A DNA stretch of 64,000 nucleotides, from assembly GCF_024198235.1 (NCBI RefSeq), contig NZ_JAKCFB010000005.1:310001-374000 (forward strand). Reading direction: 5' to 3'. Source of the DNA: Myxococcus dinghuensis (lineage in GTDB: Bacteria; Myxococcota; Myxococcia; Myxococcales; Myxococcaceae). The notes below the pieces were generated by a model. That model was not told the DNA's origin and did no database searches. It saw only the letters and a program-made list of their open reading frames with translations. The position numbers and the translations under genes are program-made. Positions 53,062 to 61,438 of the stretch are shown one piece after another (within the stretch, counting starts at the first letter, position 1; every line of letters starts with the position of its first letter).

Positions 53062-53957
53062 CTCAGCTCCTTCGCCGCCACCCAGTCCGGCACCAGCCGG
53101 GCCGCCCCCGGGATGGGTTGCCGCAGGATGTCCGGCACGTCCTGCACCATCAGCGCCAGGTTCACGAGCAACCCCGGCAGCCGCTCCTCCAGCGCGTCCG
53201 TCAACCGCAGCACCGCGTCCGCGTCCTCGCCCAGCGACGTCACCCGCTGCCGGCTCAGCGCCACCTCGAAGGGCAGGTCCCGCGCCTTCTGGCGCATCAC
53301 CGCGCGCAGGCCCTCCGTGGCCCGCGCGTACGCCTCGTCGCGCATCACCGGCCCCAGCCGGCTCCACACCGCCTCCAGGTACTCCGGCCAGCACGCCAGC
53401 GCGCGGTACTCCCCGGGCACGCCCGGATGCCCCACCCGCTTCACGATGTCCGAGTACAGCGCCCGCAGCCGCGCGTCCGGCGGACGCTCCGGGGCCCACT
53501 CCATCGCCGCCATGCGCGGCAGCGCGCCGCGCTCCACCCGCTCCACCGTCCCCGACCGCCCGCCCCGCCCCACCGGCTCGCCGCGCAGCGCCAGCCGCAC
53601 CGCCGCCACCATCAACGCCACCCGCGGCTGCATCGCCTCGTACAGCTCCAGGATGCCGCGCGCGTGGAAGCGCTGACTGGGCCCCAGGTCCGCCGCGTTC
53701 CACGCGCCCAGCACCTCCCAGCCCACCGTCGCCTCCAGCGTCCGGGCCCACAGCCCCTGCGCGGACTCCTCGAAGGCCCGCGTCTCCACGCTCGGCCCCA
53801 GCGCCTCCCACATCGCCACGAAGAAGCGCGGGAAGGCGGCCCACGTCCGCAGGGACACGTCCACCCCCGTCACGCGCATCGTCCGCCGCAGCTCGTGGTA
53901 GACGCGCTCGACCGCGCCCGTCGCCTCGCGCTCGCTCACCTGCCTGACCCTGGCCAT
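53058..53957 (-). CDS. DehI-family (haloacid dehalogenase-like) protein
   Basis: 299 residues from ATG 53955-53957. Two similar helical halves are seen: VSEREATGAVERVYHELRRTMRV, FPRFFVAMWEALGPSVETRAFEESA, and later LYSDIVKRVGHPGVPGEYRALACWPEYLEAVWSRLGPVM. This internal duplication and the sequence style match DehI, whose founding member hydrolyses D- and L-2-haloacids without a covalent intermediate. The catalytic Asp/Asn cannot be assigned by eye. Many DehI homologues in myxobacteria have not been tested. Upstream gene of a two-gene operon with the Asp-nucleophile hydrolase. Confidence 0.78.
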   Translation of the reverse strand: MARVRQVSEREATGAVERVYHELRRTMRVTGVDVSLRTWAAFPRFFVAMWEALGPSVETRAFEESAQGLWARTLEATVGWEVLGAWNAADLGPSQRFHARGILELYEAMQPRVALMVAAVRLALRGEPVGRGGRSGTVERVERGALPRMAAMEWAPERPPDARLRALYSDIVKRVGHPGVPGEYRALACWPEYLEAVWSRLGPVMRDEAYARATEGLRAVMRQKARDLPFEVALSRQRVTSLGEDADAVLRLTDALEERLPGLLVNLALMVQDVPDILRQPIPGAARLVPDWVAAKELR

Positions 53958-54305
53958 GCAGCACCCCCGGTTAGGGTGGACCGCGCGACGCACCCCGGCA
54001 TCGTCCCCACGCGCGCCCGGATGCCCGGACGCCCGACGTGCCCCCTGTCCCTCCAGGGAAGGCACCACGCGGACTGGAGAACACTCCGGCCGGGCGTCGT
54101 TTGACGGGCTCCTCGACGCCTCGCTTTGCTCTGCCGCGCGCGAAGGTGCGCGTGCCTGGTGACCGGGGGCAGCCAGCATGGGACGTCGAGACACAGCGTG
54201 TCGTTCGAGGCGGACGCTCGCGCCCAGGCAGTCCACCGGACGCGCCCCCGCCCCGCGCCTTCCGCCCCCGCCCCTCACCCCTTTCCCAGAAGTGGAGCGC
54301 CCCTC
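53958..54305. other. 348-base divergent intergenic region
   Basis: It separates the DehI-like gene (minus strand) and the four-gene operon (plus strand). It is GC-rich and contains several CCC/GGG blocks but no convincing open frame. A TTGACG at 54101-54106 might be part of a promoter for the operon, but no -10 at 16-18 bases is evident. Confidence 0.4.
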
Positions 54306-54653
54306 ATGAACGGGCCCGTCATCGACGACCGCCGCGCCGAGCAGGAGCAGGACAGCCGACCTCCCCACCTCGTCGAGGTCCCCCTGGCCAGCGCCGTGGA
54401 CGGCTACCTGCGCCGGCTCCAGGAGCTGGGCGCCGTGGAGGGCGCGGACGGCGAGGTGGGCCTCCACCCCGCGCTGGCCCCCGTGCTGGAGGCGTTGCAC
54501 CACCTGCTGGCCGGCGGCGAGGTGGCGGTCCACGTCACGCGCCCTGGCGTGCCCGCCATCGTCGAGGAGCTGCGCGGGCGCGTCGACGAGGCCACGCGCG
54601 AGGTCAACCAGCTCCAGTCGCTCGCGTCCTTCACGCTGACCACCACCGTATGA
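54306..54653 (+). CDS. Small protein of unknown function, first gene of a coupled operon
   Basis: 115 residues from ATG 54306, with GGAG ten bases before. A Glu/Asp/Arg-rich N-terminus (about 1-25) precedes a helical middle (VDGYLRRLQELGAVEGADG, ALAPVLEALHHLLAGG), a strand (EVAVHVTRPGVPAIVEE) and a C-terminal helix. No membrane segment, no known motif. Its TGA overlaps the ATG of the next gene (ATGA). Given this coupling, it may be a soluble partner of the kinase-like protein or of the biosynthetic enzymes. Confidence 0.7.
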   Translation: MNGPVIDDRRAEQEQDSRPPHLVEVPLASAVDGYLRRLQELGAVEGADGEVGLHPALAPVLEALHHLLAGGEVAVHVTRPGVPAIVEELRGRVDEATREVNQLQSLASFTLTTTV

Positions 54654-56014
54654 GCCATCCGGGGGGAGGACGCGCGGCCCTGACGGCGTCCTTCCGGCGC
54701 TGGACGCGGGCCCAGGACACCGCCGAGGTGCTCGCCGCCGCGGGCGTGGGCCCCTGGCGCGTGCTCACGCTGCTGGTGGTGTGCCTGCTCGCCGCCGCCG
54801 CGTGGGCGCCGGGCGCGCGCGTCGTGTTCGGCGTGCCCTTCGGCCTGGGCCTGGCGTGCGCGGCCCCCATGCTGACGAGCGGCCTCGCCTTCTCGCTGGT
54901 CCACCGGGGCCGCCGCCACCTGGAGCCATGGGGCTGGGTGTGGATGGTGGCGGGCGTGACGTCCCTGCACTTCTTCCTCGCGGCGCTGATGGCGTTGTCG
55001 CAACTGGAGGGCGCCACCGTCATCGCCTCCCTGCTCCTGTTCACGACGGCGTTCCACGGGCGGCTGCACCGGGTGACGCCGCGCACGCCCTTCCTCGCGG
55101 TGGGCACGGCGGTGGCGCTGCTGGCGGCGCTGCCCCTGCGCGAGAGCGAGGACCACCTGGTCCTCTTCGGCGTCATCGGCCCGGCGGCCCTCACCGCGGA
55201 GCTGTACCTGGGCACCTTCGCCGTGCAGCACGACCGCGCCCGGGCGGAGGCCGCGCGGCTGCGCGCCGCGGTCCAGGCGCAGCTGCTGGACCAGCAGGAG
55301 CAGGACGTGGGCCGGCTGTCGCGGGCGCTCGGTGAAATCCTGGGCTACCAGAACGAGCTGGACAGCGCGCTGATGTCGGCGGGCAGCGCGGCGGACATGC
55401 TCGCCGTCATGGGCATGGGCGCGCGCCGCGTGGTGCCCGGCGGGCAGGACCTGGAGGTGCAGCTCAAGACGCTCCAGGAGAGCCTGCGTCGCATCCGCGA
55501 CCGGGTGACGGAGATCCACGCCAAGGGCCGGCGCCACGTGGGCACGGAGCCGGAGCCGGTGGAGGTGGCGCCGCTCCTGGAGTCCGTGCGCGCCAGCGTG
55601 GGGCTGCGCTACCCGGACGTGGACATCACCGTGCAGGTGGAGCCCGGAGGACCGCCCCTGCGCGCGCGCATGCGCGGCGGCGTCACCACGCTGCGGCGGG
55701 TGATGGAGAACCTGGTGCTCAACGCCTGCGAGGGCGACGGCGCGCGCGGCGCCACGCGCGTGGCGGTGGTGGCCCGCGCCGAGCCGCTCAGCGGCCGGCT
55801 GGAGGTGGTCATCACCGATGACGGCCCGGGCTTCCCGCCCGCGCTGCTCGACGGCGCCGTCCAGGCGCTGGCCTCGTCCAAGTCGGACGGCATGGGCCTG
55901 GGGCTCTACACGAGCGAGTGCCTGCTGCGCGCCAGCGGCGGCGCGCTCCAGCGCGAGAACACGACGGACGGCGGCGCGCTGCTGCGCCTCGTCCTGCCCC
56001 GGGAGTACCCATGA
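54650..56014 (+). CDS. Membrane histidine-kinase-like protein without clear phospho-histidine
   Basis: 454 residues from ATG 54650 (ATGA overlap with the gene before). About six membrane helices occupy residues 36-190, then a coiled coil (195-230), and a C-terminal HATPase_c domain: N box VMENLVLNACEG (351-362), G1 DDGPGF (390-395), G2 GMGLGL (414-419). In the dimerisation helix, where the acceptor His is expected, the sequence is LSRALGEILGYQNELDSALM, with no His. So it binds ATP but may not autophosphorylate in the usual way. Its stop overlaps the start of the isoprenoid-synthase-like gene. No response regulator gene is adjacent. Confidence 0.82.
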   Translation: MSHPGGGRAALTASFRRWTRAQDTAEVLAAAGVGPWRVLTLLVVCLLAAAAWAPGARVVFGVPFGLGLACAAPMLTSGLAFSLVHRGRRHLEPWGWVWMVAGVTSLHFFLAALMALSQLEGATVIASLLLFTTAFHGRLHRVTPRTPFLAVGTAVALLAALPLRESEDHLVLFGVIGPAALTAELYLGTFAVQHDRARAEAARLRAAVQAQLLDQQEQDVGRLSRALGEILGYQNELDSALMSAGSAADMLAVMGMGARRVVPGGQDLEVQLKTLQESLRRIRDRVTEIHAKGRRHVGTEPEPVEVAPLLESVRASVGLRYPDVDITVQVEPGGPPLRARMRGGVTTLRRVMENLVLNACEGDGARGATRVAVVARAEPLSGRLEVVITDDGPGFPPALLDGAVQALASSKSDGMGLGLYTSECLLRASGGALQRENTTDGGALLRLVLPREYP

Positions 56015-56748
56015 GCGGCGGAGCCATGTACCAGGAGGCCCTGCGGGCGCTGCGGCGGCTGGAGCTGCCGGACGTCTCCGAGCGCGACGTGCTCACCGCG
56101 CTGGAGGAGGCGCAGCCCGGGCCGCTGCCGCTGTTCTACGAGGCCGGCGCGGAGGCGGGCCTGGAGCGCGACGTGCTGGTGGCGCGCGGCGTGGGCCTGT
56201 TCTTCAGCTTCTGCGCGGGCAACCTCGCCGACGACCTCATCGACGGCGACTGCACCTACTACGTCTTCCCGCTGCGCGACGGTCCGTGCGTGCAGTTCCT
56301 CCTCCAGAACCTGGCCTTCGCCTCGCTCACCGAGCCGCGCGCCCGCGTGCCCCCGGGCGCGCTGGCGGAAGGGGCGCGCCTCCTCGCGGTGGCGGCCGGT
56401 CCGCAGGCCCAGGAGGTGCGCGTGCGCGAGTGGACGGCGCCGGTGTACCGCCGCGTCGCGGAGGGCATCGCGGGGCTCCAGTGGGCGGCGTACCTGCGCA
56501 TGCTGTGGGCGGACACGCGGCTGGAGGGGCGCGCGGTGGCGGTGGGCCAGGCGCTGGGGGCGGCGGCCCACGTCGCCGAGGACATCCGCACCCACGACCG
56601 GCGCTTCACCTCGCTGCCGCCCGAGGACCGGGACGCGGTGGTGGCCTGGGCGCGCGCGGCCACCGAGGCGCTGCGCGCGTGGGACCTGCGCTGCCTGGAC
56701 GCGGCCCTGCGCCGCATCGAACCGATATTGCCGGAGGTGTCTCCATGA
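56011..56748 (+). CDS. Isoprenoid-synthase-fold protein (class I, DDxxD)
   Basis: 245 residues from ATG 56011 (ATGA overlap). Almost all helical. FFSFCAGNLADDLIDGD carries DDLID (74-78), an exact DDxxD, the first Mg2+-diphosphate motif of class I terpene and prenyl synthases. ALGAAAHVAEDIRTHDRRFTSL resembles the second aspartate motif of polyprenyl synthases (usually DDIxD, here EDIRTHD). The protein is 60-100 residues shorter than usual. The enzyme could condense or cyclise prenyl diphosphates, or be a degenerate relative. Its start and stop both overlap neighbours by four bases; the next gene is a methyltransferase. Confidence 0.65.
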   Translation: MSGGAMYQEALRALRRLELPDVSERDVLTALEEAQPGPLPLFYEAGAEAGLERDVLVARGVGLFFSFCAGNLADDLIDGDCTYYVFPLRDGPCVQFLLQNLAFASLTEPRARVPPGALAEGARLLAVAAGPQAQEVRVREWTAPVYRRVAEGIAGLQWAAYLRMLWADTRLEGRAVAVGQALGAAAHVAEDIRTHDRRFTSLPPEDRDAVVAWARAATEALRAWDLRCLDAALRRIEPILPEVSP

Positions 56749-57605
56749 GGGGGGAGCTGTCGCGGCGCGACGTCCGCCAGGACGACGTCGTCGTCTATTA
56801 CGAGGAGAAGACGGAGCGCATCCTCCACCGCTACGGGCCGGGGCCGCGCGTGCACTTCCACGTCGGCCTGGTGGACGGCATCCCCCCGCCGGGGGCGACG
56901 GAGCCCGTCCTTCGGCGGCGCATCCACGCCTCGCAGGAGGCGCTGCTGGCGGAGGTGGCGCGCGCGGCGGGGCGCTTCCCGGACGGCGGGGACGTGCTCG
57001 ACGTGGGCTGCGGCCTGGGGGGCGGCAGCCTGTACTGGGCCTCCGAGCACGGGGCCCACGTGACGGCGGTGACGAACGTCGCGTCGCACGTGGAGCTGGT
57101 GCGCACCTTCGCCGAAATCGAGGGCGTGGGCGCGCGGGTGAAGGCCCTGCACTGCGACGCGCTCGCGGTGCCCGGCCGCGCGTGCTTCGACGCGGTGGTG
57201 GCGCTGGAGAGCAGCAGCTACCTGCCCCGCGCGGAGTGGTTCCGCCGGGTGCGCGCGCTGCTGCGGCCCGGAGGCGTGGCGCTCGTGGCGGACTGCTTCC
57301 TGGGGCGGCCGGAGCTGGCCGGGCCCTTCGACCGCTACTGGCGCACGCGCATCGGCACGCTGCACGAATACCTGTCCACCGCGCAGGCGGCGGGCCTGGA
57401 GCTGGAGTCGCGCGACGACCTGTCCTCGCGCGCGGTGGGCTTCTGGTCCCTCACGCTGGAGCTGATGGCCCACGAGCGCCACGTCGCCCCCGGTCAGCGG
57501 TGCCTGGTGCGGGGCGAGTCGAGCCGCGAGCACCTGCGCCTCCAGCAGGCCCTCATGGATGGAGGCCTGGAGTACGGCCTGCTCGTGCTGCGCCGCGAGG
57601 CGTGA
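56745..57605 (+). CDS. Class I SAM-dependent methyltransferase
   Basis: 286 residues from ATG 56745 (ATGA overlap). Motif I VLDVGCGLGGGS (84-95) and AVTNVASHVELV follow an N-terminal cap with VVYYEEKTERILHRYGPGPR. The YYE...GPGPRxHxHxG opening and the RIHASQEALLAEVA helix are like those of small-molecule C-methyltransferases of the CFA-synthase-like group, some of which act on prenyl diphosphates. With the DDxxD protein before it, methylation of a terpenoid precursor or product is a reasonable hypothesis but not shown. Last gene of the four-gene coupled unit. Confidence 0.85.
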   Translation: MRGELSRRDVRQDDVVVYYEEKTERILHRYGPGPRVHFHVGLVDGIPPPGATEPVLRRRIHASQEALLAEVARAAGRFPDGGDVLDVGCGLGGGSLYWASEHGAHVTAVTNVASHVELVRTFAEIEGVGARVKALHCDALAVPGRACFDAVVALESSSYLPRAEWFRRVRALLRPGGVALVADCFLGRPELAGPFDRYWRTRIGTLHEYLSTAQAAGLELESRDDLSSRAVGFWSLTLELMAHERHVAPGQRCLVRGESSREHLRLQQALMDGGLEYGLLVLRREA

Positions 57606-57734
57606 CGACGGCTGGCGGACACCCCGCCCCCACCGGAGCCCGGGGCGGACGAGGGAGGGAGCCCGGAGGTGGGGGGTGTCACCCCGGCGCGGCGGCACCA
57701 GCCTTGGCGCAACCTTGAAAGGGAGGAGTGCGCG

Positions 57735-57965
57735 ATGAGGACCTTCACGCGATGGATGGGGATGGGGCTGGTGGCGGCGGCGCTGATGGTGGCCGGTTGC
57801 AAGGACCGGAGCCGGGAGTCCATGGGTCAGCACAACAACCAGGGCGCCACGGGCGGTTCGGGCTCCAGCAGCGGCTCCTCGGGCTCGCAGGAAGGCACGG
57901 GCGGTAGCGGCTCGATGCAGGGCAGCGACACGATGCAGGGCGGCGACGCGGGCACCGCGCACTGA
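57735..57965 (+). CDS. Small Gly/Ser-rich lipoprotein
   Basis: 76 residues from ATG 57735, preceded by GGAGGAG. Signal peptide with lipobox (LMVAGC, Cys21), then a low-complexity tail of Gly, Ser, Gln, Asn and Met (GATGGSGSSSGSSGSQEG, MQGSDTMQGGD). No domain. Such tails are common in myxobacterial lipoproteins and may be flexible spacers. The gene stands 129 bases after the methyltransferase gene and has its own ribosome-binding site. Confidence 0.75.
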   Translation: MRTFTRWMGMGLVAAALMVAGCKDRSRESMGQHNNQGATGGSGSSSGSSGSQEGTGGSGSMQGSDTMQGGDAGTAH

Positions 57966-58043
57966 GCCACGTGGCCCCGTGCCTCGCACGGTGGGCTCCG
58001 GCTGGTATCCTGTCCGCTCCGTTCGGGACAGCCGGAGCCCATC

Positions 58044-61000
58044 ATGCGCAAGGCCATCGGGGTGTGCGTCTTCGTCGGAGCGCTCGCGCTCCTGGGGGTC
58101 TGGTTCCTCCGGGACACGGCCTCGCCGCCCGCGCCCGCCGCGCCTGCGCCCGCGCCCGGCGAGCGCGCGACGCGGACCACGCCTCCCGTGCGCGAGACCG
58201 CGCCCGGTGGAGGCCTCTCCATCCAGGGCACCGTGGTGGACGTGCGGGGACGCCCCGTCGCGGGCGTCCGTGTCTCCGCCTCGTGGCCCGATGCGGACGA
58301 GACGCTGTCGGAGCTGCCGTGCCCGCCCGACCTCCTGCCACCCTGGGAGCGCCCGGCGAGCGCGCCGAAGCCGGGCTTCACGTTGCTCACCTGCCTGCCC
58401 CGGACCCAGGACACCGTCCTGGAGATGCTCGCCGCGCGCCAGGGCGAGGCGGTGGTGCACGCGGAGGCGACGTCCACGGAGGATGGGACGTTCCTGCTGG
58501 AGGGCCTGCCCGAAGGGCCCCAGATGCTGTGGGCCCTGGGGCAACACGTCGCGGGCGCGCGCCCGGGCATCCCCGCCGGCAGCCGGGGCGTGGAGGTGGT
58601 GCTGGAGGAGGTCCCCGTCGCCAGAGGCGTGGTCCGGGGCGAGGGCAGCCCACTGGCCGACGCGCGCGTGACGTACGTGACGACGGAGCACACCCGCTTC
58701 TTCGACACGCGCACGGACGCCCAGGGCCGCTTCCAACTGGGCCCCCTGCCCCCGGAGCGCTACTACGCCTTCGTCTCCAGCGAGGGCTGGCTCCCGAGGC
58801 TCGTCTCCGTGTCTCGCGGCGGCCCCGAGCTGGAGGTGGCGCTGCGCCGTCCCCACCGGCTCTCCGGGCAGGTCCTCTCCCAGGGCGCGCCGGTGGCCGG
58901 CGTGGAGGTCGTCGCGAGGCGGGACGAGGACGCGCCCGTGGGCACGGAGTTCCCCGCGCTCCGACGCACGTCCGACGCCCGGGGCCGCTTCGCGTTCGAG
59001 CTGGAGCCGGGGCCGTACCGCCTGAGCGCCGAGCGCGACGGCGCCTACGCGCTCACCCACGTGGCGTTGGGTGACGCACCCGCCGACGACGTGGTGGTGG
59101 AGCTGGGCGGCGGGCTGTTCGTCGAGGGCACGGTGTTCGACGCGCGGCGCGTCCCCATCGCCGGCGCGCGGGTGCAGGCGCGCGACGAGGCGCGGGACTC
59201 GCTCCAGTTGGAGGCGCGCACCACGGCGGATGGGCACTACCGGATGGGCCCCGTGGAGGAAGGCAGCCTCTGGGGCTTCTCGGTCGAGGCGCCCGGCTTC
59301 CTCGACCAGTTGCTCACGCAGGAGCGCAAGCTGGCGCGAGGCATGGGCCCCCAGGACTTCACGCTCCAGCGGGCCGTCTCCGTCGTCGGGCGCGTCGTGG
59401 ACACGCGGGGCCAGCCCCTGGAGGGCATCCACCTGCGCATGGACATGGACGACTTCGAGGACATGGCTGGCCATGAGGCGCCGGAGGACGCCTACTCGAA
59501 GGCGGACGGGTCCTTCGTGCTGGATGCGGCGCGGCCCGGTCGCTACACCCTCGTCGTCGACGACGACCGTTTCATCCACGTGTCCCAGGAGGTCGTCGCG
59601 CCCACGGAGCGGCTCGTGGTCCGGCTCGACATGGGAGCGACCGTGGTGGCCTCCGTGGTCGACGACGGAGGCCTCCCGCTCAGCGGCTTCCGGGTGGAGC
59701 TGTGGCCGTTGTCGAAGAAGGAGGACGAGGTGCAGCACCTGGGCGTCAGCGACCCGCGCGGGCGCGCCACGCGTCAGGGCCTCCCGCCGGGTCGGTACAT
59801 GGCGGTGGCGTCGCGGTCCTCGGACGGCGTGGAGCGTGAGGCGACCCACGAGGTGACGGTCGACCGGAGCGCCTCGGTGGACGTCGAGCTGCGGATGGCG
59901 CCGGAGCTGAGGGTGTCGGGGACCGTCCTGGACCAGGCGGGTCGCCCCGTGACGGACGCCGCGGTCCAGGCCACCCGCGTCCGCGCTCCGAACGAACCCT
60001 GGGGGGTGCGCATCGTGAGGCCCCACCATGCCCGGGGCCCGGCGCCCGGCGTGCGCACGGACGCGGAGGGGCGCTTCACCCTGCGAGGGCTGACACGCGC
60101 CGAGCACCAGCTCGACGTCGTCAAGGAGGGCTACTGGTTCCAGCCGGCCCGCTCCCAGGGCATCCAGGTCGTCCAGGAGCGGGCCCGCCTCCAGCCCACG
60201 GGGGACCCGGCTCCCCTCCTGGTGATGGAGCGCCGCTCCCACGCGCGGGGGCGGGTGGTGCGGCCGGATGGAGCGCCCTCGCGCGAGTTCGACATCAACC
60301 GACAGACGCAGCGGTCCGAGGACGGCGCCTTCGTCTTCCCCATCACCGCGGTGGGGACCTCCATGCCGCTGGTGTTCGAGGACGACGGACTCCCGCCCGT
60401 CGCGCGCATGGTGGAGGCGGACCCGACCGGCGCGGACGTCGACCTGGGCGTGATTCGCCTGGGCGCGGGTCGCGCCCTCACCGGCCAGGTCCTGGATGGA
60501 CGGACGGGCGCGCCGGTGGCGTTGGCCGTCGTCTCCGCGCTCGCGCCGGGCATCGACTTCCCGGACGAGCGCCCCCTGGTGCTGTCCGCCACGATGACGG
60601 ATGCGCGGGGCGCGTTCACGCTCACCGACGTGGACGAGGGCACCTTCCCGCTGCTGGTGGAGCAACCGGACCGCTACCTCCCGGCGCGGGTGACGGTCGA
60701 GCCGGGCGCGACGCAGACGCGGGTGTTGCTCGAGCGGGGAGCGACGCTCCAGGTCACCGCGTTGGACCGCGCGAAGCGCCCCGTCACGGGCACGGTCCGC
60801 GTCACACCGCTCGACGCGAAGAGGGGCCAGCTCCGCTACACGGACATCGAGGAGGGACGCGGCGAGGTGCGCGGGCTGGCGGCGGGCACCTACCGGGTCG
60901 GGTTCATCCCCAAGTCCCGAGCCGACGACCGGGAGGCCCTCACCTTCCTCGACCAGACCCTCCGGCTCACGACCTCGGACGTCCTCCCCGTCGCGTTCCT

Positions 61001-61325
61001 GGAAGCGGAGAGCGGCGTCACGGTGAAGCTGCGCTCACCCGCGGCGGGCACCGTCGTCGTGCTCGTCCCCGGAGACGTCGCCGCGCCCCGCGACGCCGAG
61101 GCGCTGCGACGCACGGTGGACCTGTCGCTCAACGCGGAGTCCTCGCCCCTGGCGGAGGAGGTCGTCTTCGAGAACGTGCCCCCGGGCCACTACACCGTCT
61201 TCGGCTGGAAGGTGGTCTTCTTCGACGACAGGTTCCTGCGCGAGGAGCTGGACGTCCCGGCCACGGGCACGGTGCTCCGCGCCATCGCGCCCACGTGGAG
61301 GACCTTCGACGTCGCGTCGCGCTGA
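58044..61325 (+). CDS. Large exported protein with about ten carboxypeptidase-regulatory-like repeats
   Basis: 1093 residues from ATG 58044. An N-terminal signal anchor (about 5-24) is followed by a Pro/Ala linker and then repeats of an Ig-like fold. Each repeat opens with GxVxDxxGxPVxGxxVxA: GTVVDVRGRPVAGVRVSA, GQVLSQGAPVAGVEVVA, GTVFDARRVPIAGARVQA, GRVVDTRGQPLEGIHL, ASVVDDGGLPLSGFRVEL, GTVLDQAGRPVTDAAVQA, GQVLDGRTGAPVALAVVSA and others. Each has an inner GxFxLxGLPxG strand. These domains (CarboxypepD_reg) are structural and occur in surface proteins. No catalytic domain is present. Likely periplasmic or surface-exposed scaffold. Confidence 0.88.
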   Translation: MRKAIGVCVFVGALALLGVWFLRDTASPPAPAAPAPAPGERATRTTPPVRETAPGGGLSIQGTVVDVRGRPVAGVRVSASWPDADETLSELPCPPDLLPPWERPASAPKPGFTLLTCLPRTQDTVLEMLAARQGEAVVHAEATSTEDGTFLLEGLPEGPQMLWALGQHVAGARPGIPAGSRGVEVVLEEVPVARGVVRGEGSPLADARVTYVTTEHTRFFDTRTDAQGRFQLGPLPPERYYAFVSSEGWLPRLVSVSRGGPELEVALRRPHRLSGQVLSQGAPVAGVEVVARRDEDAPVGTEFPALRRTSDARGRFAFELEPGPYRLSAERDGAYALTHVALGDAPADDVVVELGGGLFVEGTVFDARRVPIAGARVQARDEARDSLQLEARTTADGHYRMGPVEEGSLWGFSVEAPGFLDQLLTQERKLARGMGPQDFTLQRAVSVVGRVVDTRGQPLEGIHLRMDMDDFEDMAGHEAPEDAYSKADGSFVLDAARPGRYTLVVDDDRFIHVSQEVVAPTERLVVRLDMGATVVASVVDDGGLPLSGFRVELWPLSKKEDEVQHLGVSDPRGRATRQGLPPGRYMAVASRSSDGVEREATHEVTVDRSASVDVELRMAPELRVSGTVLDQAGRPVTDAAVQATRVRAPNEPWGVRIVRPHHARGPAPGVRTDAEGRFTLRGLTRAEHQLDVVKEGYWFQPARSQGIQVVQERARLQPTGDPAPLLVMERRSHARGRVVRPDGAPSREFDINRQTQRSEDGAFVFPITAVGTSMPLVFEDDGLPPVARMVEADPTGADVDLGVIRLGAGRALTGQVLDGRTGAPVALAVVSALAPGIDFPDERPLVLSATMTDARGAFTLTDVDEGTFPLLVEQPDRYLPARVTVEPGATQTRVLLERGATLQVTALDRAKRPVTGTVRVTPLDAKRGQLRYTDIEEGRGEVRGLAAGTYRVGFIPKSRADDREALTFLDQTLRLTTSDVLPVAFLEAESGVTVKLRSPAAGTVVVLVPGDVAAPRDAEALRRTVDLSLNAESSPLAEEVVFENVPPGHYTVFGWKVVFFDDRFLREELDVPATGTVLRAIAPTWRTFDVASR

Positions 61326-61438
61326 CGCCCCGTGGGCGGGGGTCGCTGTCACGCAGCGTACAGCGCCCCGCCCCGCGCGCCCGGCCCCGGCTGGAAAGTC
61401 GGGGACGCTCCCCGCATCAGGTACCGTGCGGGGAGGCC

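Noticed and set aside
56259-60665. Open frame of over 1400 codons on the - strand
   Set aside because: It runs antisense through the synthase-like, methyltransferase and repeat-protein genes; composition is a His/Arg/Gly-rich shadow with no domain.
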